NCBI RefSeq assembly: GCF_025628885.1
Contig: NZ_JAOTIF010000003.1
Span: forward strand, 233,348 to 297,347
Length of the DNA: 64,000 nucleotides
Direction of reading: 5' to 3'
Origin: Paraflavisolibacter caeni
GTDB taxonomy: Bacteria > Bacteroidota > Bacteroidia > Chitinophagales > Chitinophagaceae
Under the pieces are notes generated by a model, which searched no databases, had not been told where the DNA came from, and was given only the letters and a program-made list of their open reading frames with translations. This document shows positions 28,105 through 37,363 of this stretch, one piece after another; positions within the stretch are counted from its first letter, which is position 1; each line of letters starts with the position of its first letter. Position numbers and translations under genes: made by a program.

Positions 28105-28692
28105 ATGGAAAGTAACGAAAGAGAATTGATTTCATTACTTGAGTCAAGGAACGAAGCTGCTTTTGAACATGTGTTTAAGTCACATTTCAAAGGTCTGCAC
28201 GGTTATGCATGTTCAATACTGAAAGATGAGGCGGCCGCTGAAGAAATGGTGCAGAATGTCTTCTTCAAACTTTGGGAGCGCACTGGCAATCTTTCTTTAA
28301 GCGGTTCATTGACTGCTTACCTGTACAGGGCGGTAAACAATGAATGTCTAAATTACCTGAAGCATCAAAAAGTAAAAATGAAACATGGTCTCTTTGTTGC
28401 ACATAGAAAAGAAGAGCTGGCAGAAAGTGCTTCCGGAAAATTGCAATTAAGAGAATTGGAAGCGCGCCTCCAAAGTGCGATGAATGATTTGCCTGAACAA
28501 TGCCGTATGATTTTCCAGCTGAGCCGGTTTGAGGAATTGCGCTATCGAGAAATTGCAGAACAACTAGGGCTTTCCATAAAAACTGTAGAGAATCAAATGG
28601 GCAAAGCCTTAAAGATATTACGGGAAAAATTGGCAGACCTACTGCCTGCAGCCATACTTTTTCTTTTTCAAATTTTAAAAAATATTCCTTGA
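28105..28692 (+). CDS. ECF-type RNA polymerase sigma factor
   Basis: From the ATG at 28105 the protein has 195 residues (a TTG at 28033 would add 24 unlikely residues). Sigma region 2 covers about 18-85 with DEAAAEEMVQNVFFKLWER. Region 4 covers about 120-175 with LPEQCRMIFQLSRFEELRYREIAEQLGLSIKTVENQM. This is the Bacteroidota ECF group that works with FecR-type anti-sigma factors. A FecR gene overlaps its stop codon, so the two form a regulatory pair. Confidence 0.93.
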   Translation: MESNERELISLLESRNEAAFEHVFKSHFKGLHGYACSILKDEAAAEEMVQNVFFKLWERTGNLSLSGSLTAYLYRAVNNECLNYLKHQKVKMKHGLFVAHRKEELAESASGKLQLRELEARLQSAMNDLPEQCRMIFQLSRFEELRYREIAEQLGLSIKTVENQMGKALKILREKLADLLPAAILFLFQILKNIP

Positions 28693-29660
28693 GTCCGGAA
28701 TTGAACCATATTAACGATGATCTCCTTGTCAAATACCTGTTGGGGGAAACAACCCAGGAGGAGGCTTTGCTGGTAAGAAGTTGGATATCTGCCCATCCTG
28801 ATCATCAAAAGCAGTTTGATCAATTAAAAATAATATGGCAAGAAAGCGGGAAGTATTCTAGCAGTGTAAATGAAAACGATGCATGGGTCCGGTTTAAAAA
28901 CCGTATCCAGCAATCTCAGAATAAAAAAGGTTCTGTCCGTAAAATATATCGCTATAGCTGGCTGCGCATTGCTGCATTGTTTGTGGTGATTGCCGGAAGT
29001 GCTTTGGCCTATTTTCTATCTCAAAAAGAACCTGTACAGACTCTAACGGTACAAACTAGATCACAGCCCTTAACAGACACTTTACCTGATGGTTCTGTAG
29101 TGACATTGAACAGGAACTCAGCAATTAGCTACCCTGAAAAGTTTGCCAAAGAAAGTCGTAAAATAGCTTTGAAAGGAGAAGCTTTCTTTAATGTAACTCC
29201 AGATAAAACTTCACCTTTTGTGATACAGGTAAATGATGTCACCATACGGGTAGTAGGTACCTCTTTTAATGTACGTAGTGAAAAGGGGACAACAGAAGTG
29301 ATCGTAGAAACGGGCGTAGTGCAGGTGATTAAAAATCAAAAAGTTGCTGAATTGCACCCTAAGGAACGTATCCAAATTGACCAAAATGATTCAGTACTTG
29401 TTAAGTCCGTAGAAAAAGACCAGTTATACAATTACTACCGTACTAAGGAGTTCGTGTGTGATAATACTCCATTATGGAAACTCGTGAATGCGCTGAATGC
29501 GGCTTATAACAGTAATATATTGATAGGTCGGGCTTCTTTGCGAAACCAGCCCCTGACGGTAACTTTTGAAGATGAATCACTGGATACCATCCTGAATATT
29601 ATTAGCGAAACCTTGCAAATTGAAGTCGTAAAGAAGAATGGGCAAGTGATTTTACAATAA
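28689..29660 (+). CDS. FecR-family anti-sigma factor
   Basis: The protein has 323 residues. The N-terminal cytoplasmic part has the family string DDLLVKYLLGETTQEEA (about 10-26), a membrane helix lies at about 93-113, then the periplasmic FecR domain (about 120-215) and a C-terminal DUF4974-like domain (FEDESLDTILNIISETLQI). The start is a TTG at 28689 that overlaps the TGA of the sigma gene. The next Met is far downstream, so TTG is needed to include the sigma-binding segment. It should hold the sigma factor inactive until an outer-membrane signal arrives. Confidence 0.92.
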   Translation: MSPELNHINDDLLVKYLLGETTQEEALLVRSWISAHPDHQKQFDQLKIIWQESGKYSSSVNENDAWVRFKNRIQQSQNKKGSVRKIYRYSWLRIAALFVVIAGSALAYFLSQKEPVQTLTVQTRSQPLTDTLPDGSVVTLNRNSAISYPEKFAKESRKIALKGEAFFNVTPDKTSPFVIQVNDVTIRVVGTSFNVRSEKGTTEVIVETGVVQVIKNQKVAELHPKERIQIDQNDSVLVKSVEKDQLYNYYRTKEFVCDNTPLWKLVNALNAAYNSNILIGRASLRNQPLTVTFEDESLDTILNIISETLQIEVVKKNGQVILQ

Positions 29661-29750
29661 CGTTCAATCAGTAATCGATCTGCAGAAAGATGATCTGATC
29701 ATTTACCATATCCATTTTTATTAATAAATCTTTCAATTAATCAGCTTTTT

Positions 29751-31592
29751 ATGAAGAACTCGGCTTTTGCCTGGAAAGCGTTTTTCTTATTCCTTTGTTT
29801 TAGTTCTATGGTGCTCGTTGGGATGGCTCAAAGCAATCTAAATAAAGTGATTCCTCTGAGTGCATCCAATCAAAGAATAGATAATGTTTTAGAGATTTTG
29901 AGCAACAGGGGTAATTTCTACTTTTCTTACAATTCCAGTATTATCAAAAGGGATAGTGTGGTTTCTATTGATGCAACCAACAAAACGGTAAAGCAGATTT
30001 TAGATGAATTGTTTGGAAATGGGTATGAGTTTAAAGAAAGTGGCAATTATATTATCATAAGGAGGGCACCTGTAAAATTGACAATGGTAACCAATAAAGC
30101 GGTAACTGAAGATAAGTCTTACGTGGTTAGTGGTTATGTATTGGATGACAATACAGGAGCACAAATTGAAAATGCCAGTATTTATGAAAAAAAGCTTTTA
30201 GTTTCAGCGCTTACTAATGAAAATGGCTATTTTAAGCTCCGGTTAAAGAATAAAGCCAAATCAGCTGCATTGACCGTAAGTAAGGAATTTTATGAAGATA
30301 CGACTGTGTTCATTGAGCCAAAGTATAACCAACAGATTACTATTACCCTTTTACCTTTGGGAGCGCCGGATATAACAATAGTAAAGCCTGAAGATTATTT
30401 TGTCCCAGACTCATTACGTGTACGGATTACTACTCCGTCAGGGATCACAGAATATACTTATGTGAAGTCTCCTGATTCTGCCAGGCTTGAGAAAACAGCT
30501 GTAGGTAAATTTCTGATTTCATCTGCACAAAAATTCCAAAGTCTTAACCTTAAAAAGTTCTTGGCTGAACGTCCATTTCAGGTATCCCTTACGCCAGGGT
30601 TAAGCACACATGGAAAAATGAGTGGTCAGGTGGTTAACAATGTTTCATTTAATGTGTTTGGAGGATACGCAGGAGGTGTTGATGGATTTGAGCTGGGTGG
30701 CCTTTTCAACCTGGACAAACAAAATGCTCAATATGCCCAAATTGCAGGACTGTTCAACATTGTTGGAGGTAATGTGAAAGGGGTGCAAATTGGTGGTATC
30801 AGTAATACTGTATTAGGAGATTTTAACGGTTTACAGATTGGTGGCATTAACAACTTTGCCAAGAAAGGATTTAATGGCTTTCAGTTAGCTGGCGTGCACA
30901 ATCATACCCCTGATAGTGTTAAAGGTTTACAGATTGCAGGGGTGAGCAATTTTTCTATGTATAAGACAGGTGGTGTACAGATATCAGGAGTTGCTAATAT
31001 GGCTCATGGAAATATGGATGGAGTGCAAATCAGTGGTGTGTTCAATTATACAAAACGCTTAAGGGGTTTACAGATCGGCCTGATCAACATTGCCGATACA
31101 TCAGAAGGATATAGCCTTGGATTGGTAAATATTATATTGAAAGGATATCACAAACTATCTTTCTCTTCAAATGATATTACGAATGTAAATGCTGCCTATA
31201 AATCCGGTAACAGGAAATTATACAGTATATTACAGGCAGGGGCAAACTTAAAAGAAAATGAAAAGGTGTATACATTCGGTTATGGTTTGGGTAGTGATTG
31301 GCCACTGACCAACTGGCTTTATATTAATCCCGAGCTTTCTGCGAATTATTTGTACTTGGGCGCCTTTGATTATGTAAATATATTAAGTAAAGCAAACCTT
31401 CACCTTAACTTCAGACTGAGTAGGAACTTTTCAATTTTTGCAGGACCTACATTTAATGCCTATTATACTGATCAGGATGTAGAATTTAAAGGATACAAGT
31501 TTCCTGTTCCAGATGTCCATCGTAATACTTTTAAATTGCATAATAAGGTGGTTGGGTGGATTGGTTGGAATGTCGGAATTAATTTATTCTAA
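29751..31592 (+). CDS. STN-domain and CarboxypepD_reg-like protein with surface repeats
   Basis: The protein has 613 residues. A signal peptide is followed by an STN (secretin/TonB short N-terminal) domain at about 30-105, then a CarboxypepD_reg-like beta domain (about 125-205, YVVSGYVLDDNTGAQI). From about 300 to 450 there are tandem repeats of about 20-25 residues with cores such as GVQIGGISN, GLQIGGINN, GFQLAGVHN and GVQISGV, the LA_2272-type surface repeat pattern. A C-terminal region may form a barrel. No TonB plug is visible. It replaces the TonB receptor that usually follows a sigma/FecR pair. Confidence 0.85.
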   Translation: MKNSAFAWKAFFLFLCFSSMVLVGMAQSNLNKVIPLSASNQRIDNVLEILSNRGNFYFSYNSSIIKRDSVVSIDATNKTVKQILDELFGNGYEFKESGNYIIIRRAPVKLTMVTNKAVTEDKSYVVSGYVLDDNTGAQIENASIYEKKLLVSALTNENGYFKLRLKNKAKSAALTVSKEFYEDTTVFIEPKYNQQITITLLPLGAPDITIVKPEDYFVPDSLRVRITTPSGITEYTYVKSPDSARLEKTAVGKFLISSAQKFQSLNLKKFLAERPFQVSLTPGLSTHGKMSGQVVNNVSFNVFGGYAGGVDGFELGGLFNLDKQNAQYAQIAGLFNIVGGNVKGVQIGGISNTVLGDFNGLQIGGINNFAKKGFNGFQLAGVHNHTPDSVKGLQIAGVSNFSMYKTGGVQISGVANMAHGNMDGVQISGVFNYTKRLRGLQIGLINIADTSEGYSLGLVNIILKGYHKLSFSSNDITNVNAAYKSGNRKLYSILQAGANLKENEKVYTFGYGLGSDWPLTNWLYINPELSANYLYLGAFDYVNILSKANLHLNFRLSRNFSIFAGPTFNAYYTDQDVEFKGYKFPVPDVHRNTFKLHNKVVGWIGWNVGINLF

Positions 31593-31646
31593 AAAAAAGG
31601 AAAATGAATAGGGGTAAAGAAGGATTTGGTTGTTGATTATATAAAG

Positions 31647-31695
31647 ACAAGTATTTCGAGGGAATCATAAATCCAGTAGGGAATACTTGTTTTTA
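31647..31695 (+). terminator. intrinsic terminator after the STN-domain gene
   Basis: A 9-bp perfect stem (ACAAGTATT / AATACTTGT) encloses a longer loop and is followed by TTTTTATA. It lies 54 bp after the stop codon and just before the head-GIN gene, so the latter may have its own promoter or depend on read-through. Confidence 0.65.
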
Positions 31696-31717
31696 TAATC
31701 TAACAACCAACAAAAAA

Positions 31718-32437
31718 ATGAACATGAATAAAGTAACGATCCTGCTTTTTTTAGTGATAGCGATTTCAATTTTTTCTTCTTGTAAGAAAGTGATAGGTAA
31801 GGGTCCTGTTGTGACTGAAACAAGAAACATCAGTAATTTTTCTGGTATAGATCTGCGGGTTTCCGGTCGGGTGAATTACATCCAATCTCCTGATTATAAA
31901 GTGGAAGTAAGTGCACAGCAAATTATCCTCGGTTATCTCGAAACCTACGTATCGAATAATAAGCTCGTGATTAGATTTGATAATGATGTGCGCGTGCGTT
32001 CTCATGAAGACGTATTGGTAAATATTAGTGCACCGGATTTGAGCAGTCTAAGGGTAAGTGGCTCTGGTGACATCATGGCTAACGGCAACCTGACACCTGA
32101 ATCAATGGACGTAGAGATCAGCGGTTCTGGTAACATCACAATAACCAATCTGGAGACTGGTTACCTGGGATCTGACATCAGTGGCTCTGGAGATATTAAA
32201 ATATTACATGGCACCGCTACAGAAGAAAAGTTAAAGATCAGTGGTAGTGGAGGTATGGATTTTTCCAATGTTTTGTCTAAATATGTAACCACCAATACAA
32301 GTGGGTCGGGTGATATGCGCGTTTATGCAACTGACAAGTTGAATGTAACAATATCAGGAAGTGGATCAGTGTATTATAAAGGCCAACCTCTGATTAGTAC
32401 ACAAATATCTGGCTCCGGAAAAGTAAGGCCAATGTAA
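31718..32437 (+). CDS. head-GIN (DUF2807) lipoprotein
   Basis: The protein has 239 residues with a lipoprotein signal (Cys in FSSC). The opening ETRNISNFSGIDLRVSGRVNY is the head-GIN domain entry motif. Seven or so SGSG-containing turns recur about every 20 residues (SGSGDI, SGSGNI, SGSGGM, SGSGSV, SGSGKV), as expected for a right-handed beta-helix. Such proteins are anchored in the envelope of Bacteroidota, with a suspected adhesion role. It follows the sigma/FecR/STN cluster on the same strand. Confidence 0.9.
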   Translation: MNMNKVTILLFLVIAISIFSSCKKVIGKGPVVTETRNISNFSGIDLRVSGRVNYIQSPDYKVEVSAQQIILGYLETYVSNNKLVIRFDNDVRVRSHEDVLVNISAPDLSSLRVSGSGDIMANGNLTPESMDVEISGSGNITITNLETGYLGSDISGSGDIKILHGTATEEKLKISGSGGMDFSNVLSKYVTTNTSGSGDMRVYATDKLNVTISGSGSVYYKGQPLISTQISGSGKVRPM

Positions 32438-32749
32438 TAATGTATCCAGAAGTTACCGCCTATGGCATTTCCTGCCATTTATATACAAATTGTCACCCCC
32501 AATGGCTCAGTTTTAAGATACACATTTTGCTTTACAAAATCCTATATTCCTTTTCTGTTTAGTCCAAAGACTTTAAATAGCCTCATATTATAAAAATATA
32601 TCTGTAAGGTATTTATGTTCTACAGAGTTGATGTGAGTTAGGATTGAGCGATTTTCTTTCCGCAAAATGCTAGTAGTTACTATTCCTATTTAAAAACAAA
32701 GGCAACCCGGAGAAAAAATATACGTACTGTTTAAGCATATAGCCAATTA
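32438..32749. other. 312-bp intergenic region before the polysaccharide locus
   Basis: No ORF, RNA or strong hairpin is evident. The composition is AT-rich and it should hold the promoter of the polysaccharide locus that begins at 32750, but I find no convincing TAnnTTTG box with a spaced -33 element. Confidence 0.5.
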
Positions 32750-33502
32750 ATGGACAATAGGAATTTAATAAAAAATGTCGGAGCCCAGCAGCCTTCAGAA
32801 GTTGCTATTGTATCTGTAAAGAGGAATAAATTATCTTTTATTAAGAGCAAAAAAACTCCCTTGCCAATAAAGTACGTCGGGTTTTATTCGCCACTTGATA
32901 AACATGTAAATGTTGTAGGTAAAAGGCTGTTTGATTTTTTCTTGTCTTCTATATTCATATTGTTTTTTCTTTCCTGGCTGATTCCCGTTTTTGCACTATT
33001 GATAAAACTTGATTCTAAAGGCCCAGTCTTCTTTTTACAAAAACGATATAAAAGGAACAAACAATTATTTACTTGCATTAAGTTTAGAACGATGATTGTA
33101 AACGATAATGCGGATATACAGGTGGCAGGTTTTGATGATGCCCGGATTACATCTATCGGCAGATTTTTAAGAAAATTTCATTTGGACGAATTGCCACAAT
33201 TATTTAATGTTTGTTGGGGTGATATGTCCATAGTTGGTCCCAGGCCTTATATGATTATTGAAAATGACAACTTTGAAGAAATGAGTATCTCCTACTTGTT
33301 TCGATATAAAGTGAAGCCCGGAATTACAGGATTAGCGCAATCTTTAGGAAATTTTGGCCCTTTGATGAGTGCAGATAAATTGATGGAAAGATTAGAGTTA
33401 GATCTCCAATATATTAGGAAGTGGTCGGTAGGGTCGGACCTTCTAATTATTTACCGGACGCTATTATTAATGATTTCATCCAGCAATTGCAAATACAATT
33501 AA
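32750..33502 (+). CDS. phosphoglycosyl transferase (bacterial sugar transferase, WcaJ-like)
   Basis: The protein has 250 residues. A membrane re-entrant or helical segment (about 62-85) precedes the catalytic core with KFRTMIV (about 111-117) and HLDELPQLFNVCWGDMSIVGPRPY (about 143-170). These motifs define enzymes that move a sugar-1-phosphate onto undecaprenyl phosphate, the first membrane step of exopolysaccharide or O-antigen synthesis. It opens the locus, which continues with glycosyltransferases, polymerase-like proteins and a flippase. The donor sugar is not known. Confidence 0.93.
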   Translation: MDNRNLIKNVGAQQPSEVAIVSVKRNKLSFIKSKKTPLPIKYVGFYSPLDKHVNVVGKRLFDFFLSSIFILFFLSWLIPVFALLIKLDSKGPVFFLQKRYKRNKQLFTCIKFRTMIVNDNADIQVAGFDDARITSIGRFLRKFHLDELPQLFNVCWGDMSIVGPRPYMIIENDNFEEMSISYLFRYKVKPGITGLAQSLGNFGPLMSADKLMERLELDLQYIRKWSVGSDLLIIYRTLLLMISSSNCKYN

Positions 33503-33554
33503 TTATAAACAATAAAAAACAAGAATTATAAGCCTGAAAAAGATTGTACATAGT

Positions 33555-35198
33555 ATGCTTTCAATTTTAAATGCCAGGGAAAGACGTCGGTTTTTCTTTC
33601 AGATAGCTATTGACGTTTTTATGAGTTGTATAGATATAGTTTTCCTGGCCTTACTGATTTTCATAGTTAATTCATTTGTTCAGGATAATGTTGCCGGGCG
33701 TTCTGCTGAATTGAGGAAATTATTGAACCAGAACGCATTATTATACCTCGGCGCTTTTGCTTTTCTATTCTTCATAAAAAATTTATTAGCTTGTTTTCTA
33801 ATTGAAAAACAACAAAGATTTGTTTATAACGTTGCTTCCAGGATCTCCCATCATCAGCTTTCCGTGTATTTTCATTCAGACTTTAGTCATTATGTAAAAA
33901 TCAACTCATCCCTACACATAAGAAAAATCAGTCAGGAGCCAATTGAGTTTTGTCATTATGTTTTAAGCGGACTTCAACAAATGGCTAGTCAATCTATATT
34001 GGCTTTAATAACTATAACGGTTATACTTTGTTACAATTTGCAATTATGTGTCCTGCTTTTTTTGATATTAGCTCCTCCCATTTTCTTCATTGCCTTTCAT
34101 TTCAAAAGAAAGGTTAGTTGGTTACGCGGTAATATTAAAGACAGTAGCGCTAAATCTCTCCAATATTTACAGGAAGCTCTATCCGGATATGTGGAAAGCC
34201 ACCTCTATGGTAAAAAAGATTTTTTCGTTAACAGGTATTCACAACAACAGGACCAGCTTAACAGGTATCTTGCTATACTGCAAACCATGCAAAGTTTTCC
34301 AACACGGCTGATGGAAGCATTTGCCGTTTTAGGTTTTTTTGCCATGATAGTAATTAACCAGCAGATTTTTAATGGAACTGTTTCTTTTGTTACTATTGGT
34401 GCTTTCATGGCGGCTGCATATAAAGTGATTCCTGCTATTGTTAAAATATTCAATTCAGCCGGGCAAGTGAATGCCTATGCTTTTACGATCAATGATTTAT
34501 CTAATGACAGTCATACAGTAACAAAGAATAGATCACCTGAAACGGGGGGCGAAATAGAAAAGATTTGTTTTAAAAATGTATTTTTCTCGTATACGCGTCC
34601 AGTTCTTAAGGATTTCAACTTTTCCTTTAAACGTGGCGATTTTATTGGTATTTCGGGTGTTTCTGGTATAGGGAAAACAACTTTGGTGAATTTGTTATTA
34701 GGTTTTTTAACACCTGATTCTGGTGAAATTATTTTTAATAATACAGTTACTACCAGTGCCATCCGGAAAACTTTTCATAAAAGGATATCCTATGCAAAAC
34801 AACAGAGTTTTTTATTATACGATTCATTACTGAATAATATTGTTTTTGAAGAAGCCGGGTATAATGAAAGAAAGTTTATGAAAGCAGTTTCTGCTGCGGG
34901 CATTAATAAAGTAGAAAACATACATAGTTTCATAAATGTTAATGAAGTAAGTGAAAACGGGAAAAATATCAGCGGCGGACAACGTCAACGAATCGCATTG
35001 GCCAGGGCATTTTATAAAGACTTTGATTTAATTATTTTAGACGAGCCCTGCAGTGAGTTAGACAAACAGTCAGAATTAAAATTGCTCCAAAATTTACAAC
35101 AACTAACAAAAGAAGGTAAAATAGTATTGTTAATTACCCACAACCAAAATAGCTTATCTTTTTGCAACAAAATTATTTCAATGGATGAAGGCGCGTGA
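33555..35198 (+). CDS. ABC exporter, fused membrane and ATPase domains
   Basis: The protein has 547 residues: a six-helix membrane domain (about 10-310) and an ATPase domain with Walker A GVSGIGKTT near 368-376, signature ISGGQRQRIALARA near 472, Walker B LIILDEP near 493 and switch His in LLITHN. It resembles type IV exporters that move lipid-linked or peptide substrates. No peptidase-C39 domain is present. It overlaps the next glycosyltransferase gene by 14 bp. The locus also has a separate Wzx-type flippase, so this transporter may handle a different product. Confidence 0.9.
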   Translation: MLSILNARERRRFFFQIAIDVFMSCIDIVFLALLIFIVNSFVQDNVAGRSAELRKLLNQNALLYLGAFAFLFFIKNLLACFLIEKQQRFVYNVASRISHHQLSVYFHSDFSHYVKINSSLHIRKISQEPIEFCHYVLSGLQQMASQSILALITITVILCYNLQLCVLLFLILAPPIFFIAFHFKRKVSWLRGNIKDSSAKSLQYLQEALSGYVESHLYGKKDFFVNRYSQQQDQLNRYLAILQTMQSFPTRLMEAFAVLGFFAMIVINQQIFNGTVSFVTIGAFMAAAYKVIPAIVKIFNSAGQVNAYAFTINDLSNDSHTVTKNRSPETGGEIEKICFKNVFFSYTRPVLKDFNFSFKRGDFIGISGVSGIGKTTLVNLLLGFLTPDSGEIIFNNTVTTSAIRKTFHKRISYAKQQSFLLYDSLLNNIVFEEAGYNERKFMKAVSAAGINKVENIHSFINVNEVSENGKNISGGQRQRIALARAFYKDFDLIILDEPCSELDKQSELKLLQNLQQLTKEGKIVLLITHNQNSLSFCNKIISMDEGA

Positions 35199-36240
35199 GG
35201 CTTTTGTAATTCTTACACCTGGTTTTCCTGCTAGTGAGTCTGATGATACATGCTTGCCGGAGCGGCAGGTATTTGTTCGATCATTAATAAAACAATATCA
35301 GGATATAGATATAATTATATTAACCTTTCATTATCCTTATACCGCAAATCAATACAAATGGTATGGCGCAGAAGTAATCAGCTTTGGAGGTCAAAATCAC
35401 GGTAAATTCAAAAAACTTAATATTTGGTTTCAGGTATGGCAAACATTAACTCGCCTTAACCAACAAAAAAGAATAATTGGCGTACTTAGTTTTTGGTTGG
35501 GAGAATGCGCGTTTGTTGGCAATTTTTTTTCTCGCCGTTATCATAGAAAACATTTCTGTTGGTTGTTAGGACAGGATGCAAAAAAGGGAAATCGGTATAT
35601 ACAATTAATAAAACCTCATTCAGAATCATTGATCGCAATCTCTGATTTTATTGCTGAAGAACTTCATCGTAATTATAAAATCAGGCCCGCTCACATTATT
35701 ACTTCAGGAATTGATACAGATCTCTTTACTCAACAAAGTTTCGATAGAGAAATTGATGTTTTGGGGGCTGGTTCCTTAACTACTTTAAAGCAGTTTGATA
35801 TTTTTATAAATATTATACATGAATTGAATAAATTCATTCCTGGATTAAAAGCTGTTCTTTGTGGTAAAGGGCCGCTAAAACAACACTTATTACAACAGAT
35901 AAAGGATCTCCATTTAGAATCTTCTATCACCTTACTGGATGAAATCCCACACAAAAATGTGTTACAATTGATGCAAAAGACAAAAGTATTTTTACATACT
36001 TCCAGCTATGAAGGTTGGAGTACTGTGTGTATGGAAGCATTGTATGCTGGTGCCCACGTTATAGCCTTTTGCCGGCCTATGAATGAATCTATGCCTCATT
36101 TCCATATTCTTTCTTCAAAAGCAGATATGATTAAAGAAATTGGAGCGATCCTGCAAGATCAGGAGAGAGCGCATACATCGATATTCCCATTTCCTATACA
36201 GCAAACTGTCAAAAAGGTCATGGACCTTTACGCTCGATAA
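35185..36240 (+). CDS. glycosyltransferase family 4
   Basis: The protein has 351 residues with a GT-B fold. The C-terminal donor site is recognisable in DVLGAGSLTTLKQFD, KAVLCGKGPLKQHLL and the EX7E-like stretch HTSSYEGWSTVCMEALYAG. The start ATG lies inside the end of the ABC exporter gene (14-bp overlap), indicating translational coupling. The last 23 bp overlap the end of the convergent glycosyltransferase gene. Sugar donor and acceptor are unknown. Confidence 0.88.
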   Translation: MKAREAFVILTPGFPASESDDTCLPERQVFVRSLIKQYQDIDIIILTFHYPYTANQYKWYGAEVISFGGQNHGKFKKLNIWFQVWQTLTRLNQQKRIIGVLSFWLGECAFVGNFFSRRYHRKHFCWLLGQDAKKGNRYIQLIKPHSESLIAISDFIAEELHRNYKIRPAHIITSGIDTDLFTQQSFDREIDVLGAGSLTTLKQFDIFINIIHELNKFIPGLKAVLCGKGPLKQHLLQQIKDLHLESSITLLDEIPHKNVLQLMQKTKVFLHTSSYEGWSTVCMEALYAGAHVIAFCRPMNESMPHFHILSSKADMIKEIGAILQDQERAHTSIFPFPIQQTVKKVMDLYAR

Positions 36241-37336
36241 GACTTTTGCTTGTTGCATAAATTGTATCTGCAATATGCTGAAAAGAAAGGTTTTCTTGGA
36301 AATGAAGTTGAATAGCTGCTGTAAGTTGGGTTTTGCAAATTGAATTAGTAGCACAAAGTGATTGATATAAAGAGTCAATATTCCCTGTTTCATATAGAAA
36401 TCCGAGTTTTCCGTTGCTTGTAATTTTTCTGAATGATGGAATGGAAGTAACAATTGGAATGCAGCCGCAAGCCATGGCTTCTATCAATGCATATCCACTG
36501 CCTTCCTTATAACTGCCAGAAATGTAAAAATCTGCACTGCTGTACCAATATACAAGTTCTTCGTGCGCTTTCTTGCCCACTAAAACAACAGATTGCCTTT
36601 TTGGATCTTCTTTTTCTAAGATTGATAACAACTCCTTTTCAAGATCATTTTGCTGGTAGATCATATAAAGCCGGGCAGATGGATTTGATTGGGCATATTT
36701 TAAAAAAGCCTTTACTACCAGGATTGGATTTTTATTATGGTCAAGCCTGCCAACCCATAAGAAATTTTCATCGCCGCTGATACCTGATATGCTTTTTGCC
36801 TTTTCCTTGTTAATTCGGGCAAAGTGTGTAGAACCTTCTACCATTTCTATTACTTTATTTAGGCATTTGATCACTCCCTTTTCTACCCATGGTAATGCTA
36901 GTTCTTTTGTTGTAAATAAATAAGCATCAATACATTGATCTGCCATTTTTTGAAGGAAACCTCTTTTCCCGCCTGTAGGTATTTCTGCATGATGCTGTAC
37001 AATGATTTTAACATCCTTTCCCAACTGCCACCTGAGCAATATGGTTTGCAGTGGATATACCAAACCATGAAGGATAATAACAGTAGGTTTTAGTTGCTTG
37101 ATAAAATTGTGTTTGGAATAGGGTATCCAGTATTTTGATGAATGACCATGGAAATAATAATAACTGACGCCATTCATTTCTTGGCTGCCTTCGGAATTCA
37201 TAAACTTTATAATGGAGGTATGGCAACCATAAGGTAGGTATTTAACGTATTCAATGTTTGGGCGGTGCTGTTGTAGCAACAGGTCTGGATCCTGAATGTT
37301 TACTGAATGATAATAGGAGAGATCAATAATATTCAT
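36218..37336 (-). CDS. glycosyltransferase family 4, convergent copy
   Basis: The protein has 372 residues with GT-B architecture. The donor domain includes LWVGRLDHNKNPILVVKAFL, then a KAHEELVYWYSSADFYISGSYKEGSGYALIEAMACG stretch that carries the EX7E motif (about 265-300). An internal HHAEIP string near 119 fits the acceptor domain. It is the only minus-strand gene in this part of the locus. It overlaps its plus-strand neighbour tail to tail by 23 bp and is divergent from the flavin-reductase-like gene by 27 bp. Confidence 0.88.
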   Translation of the reverse strand: MNIIDLSYYHSVNIQDPDLLLQQHRPNIEYVKYLPYGCHTSIIKFMNSEGSQEMNGVSYYYFHGHSSKYWIPYSKHNFIKQLKPTVIILHGLVYPLQTILLRWQLGKDVKIIVQHHAEIPTGGKRGFLQKMADQCIDAYLFTTKELALPWVEKGVIKCLNKVIEMVEGSTHFARINKEKAKSISGISGDENFLWVGRLDHNKNPILVVKAFLKYAQSNPSARLYMIYQQNDLEKELLSILEKEDPKRQSVVLVGKKAHEELVYWYSSADFYISGSYKEGSGYALIEAMACGCIPIVTSIPSFRKITSNGKLGFLYETGNIDSLYQSLCATNSICKTQLTAAIQLHFQENLSFQHIADTIYATSKSLIERKGP

Positions 37337-37363
37337 GTTTGATTCTATATATGGTAGTAATAA

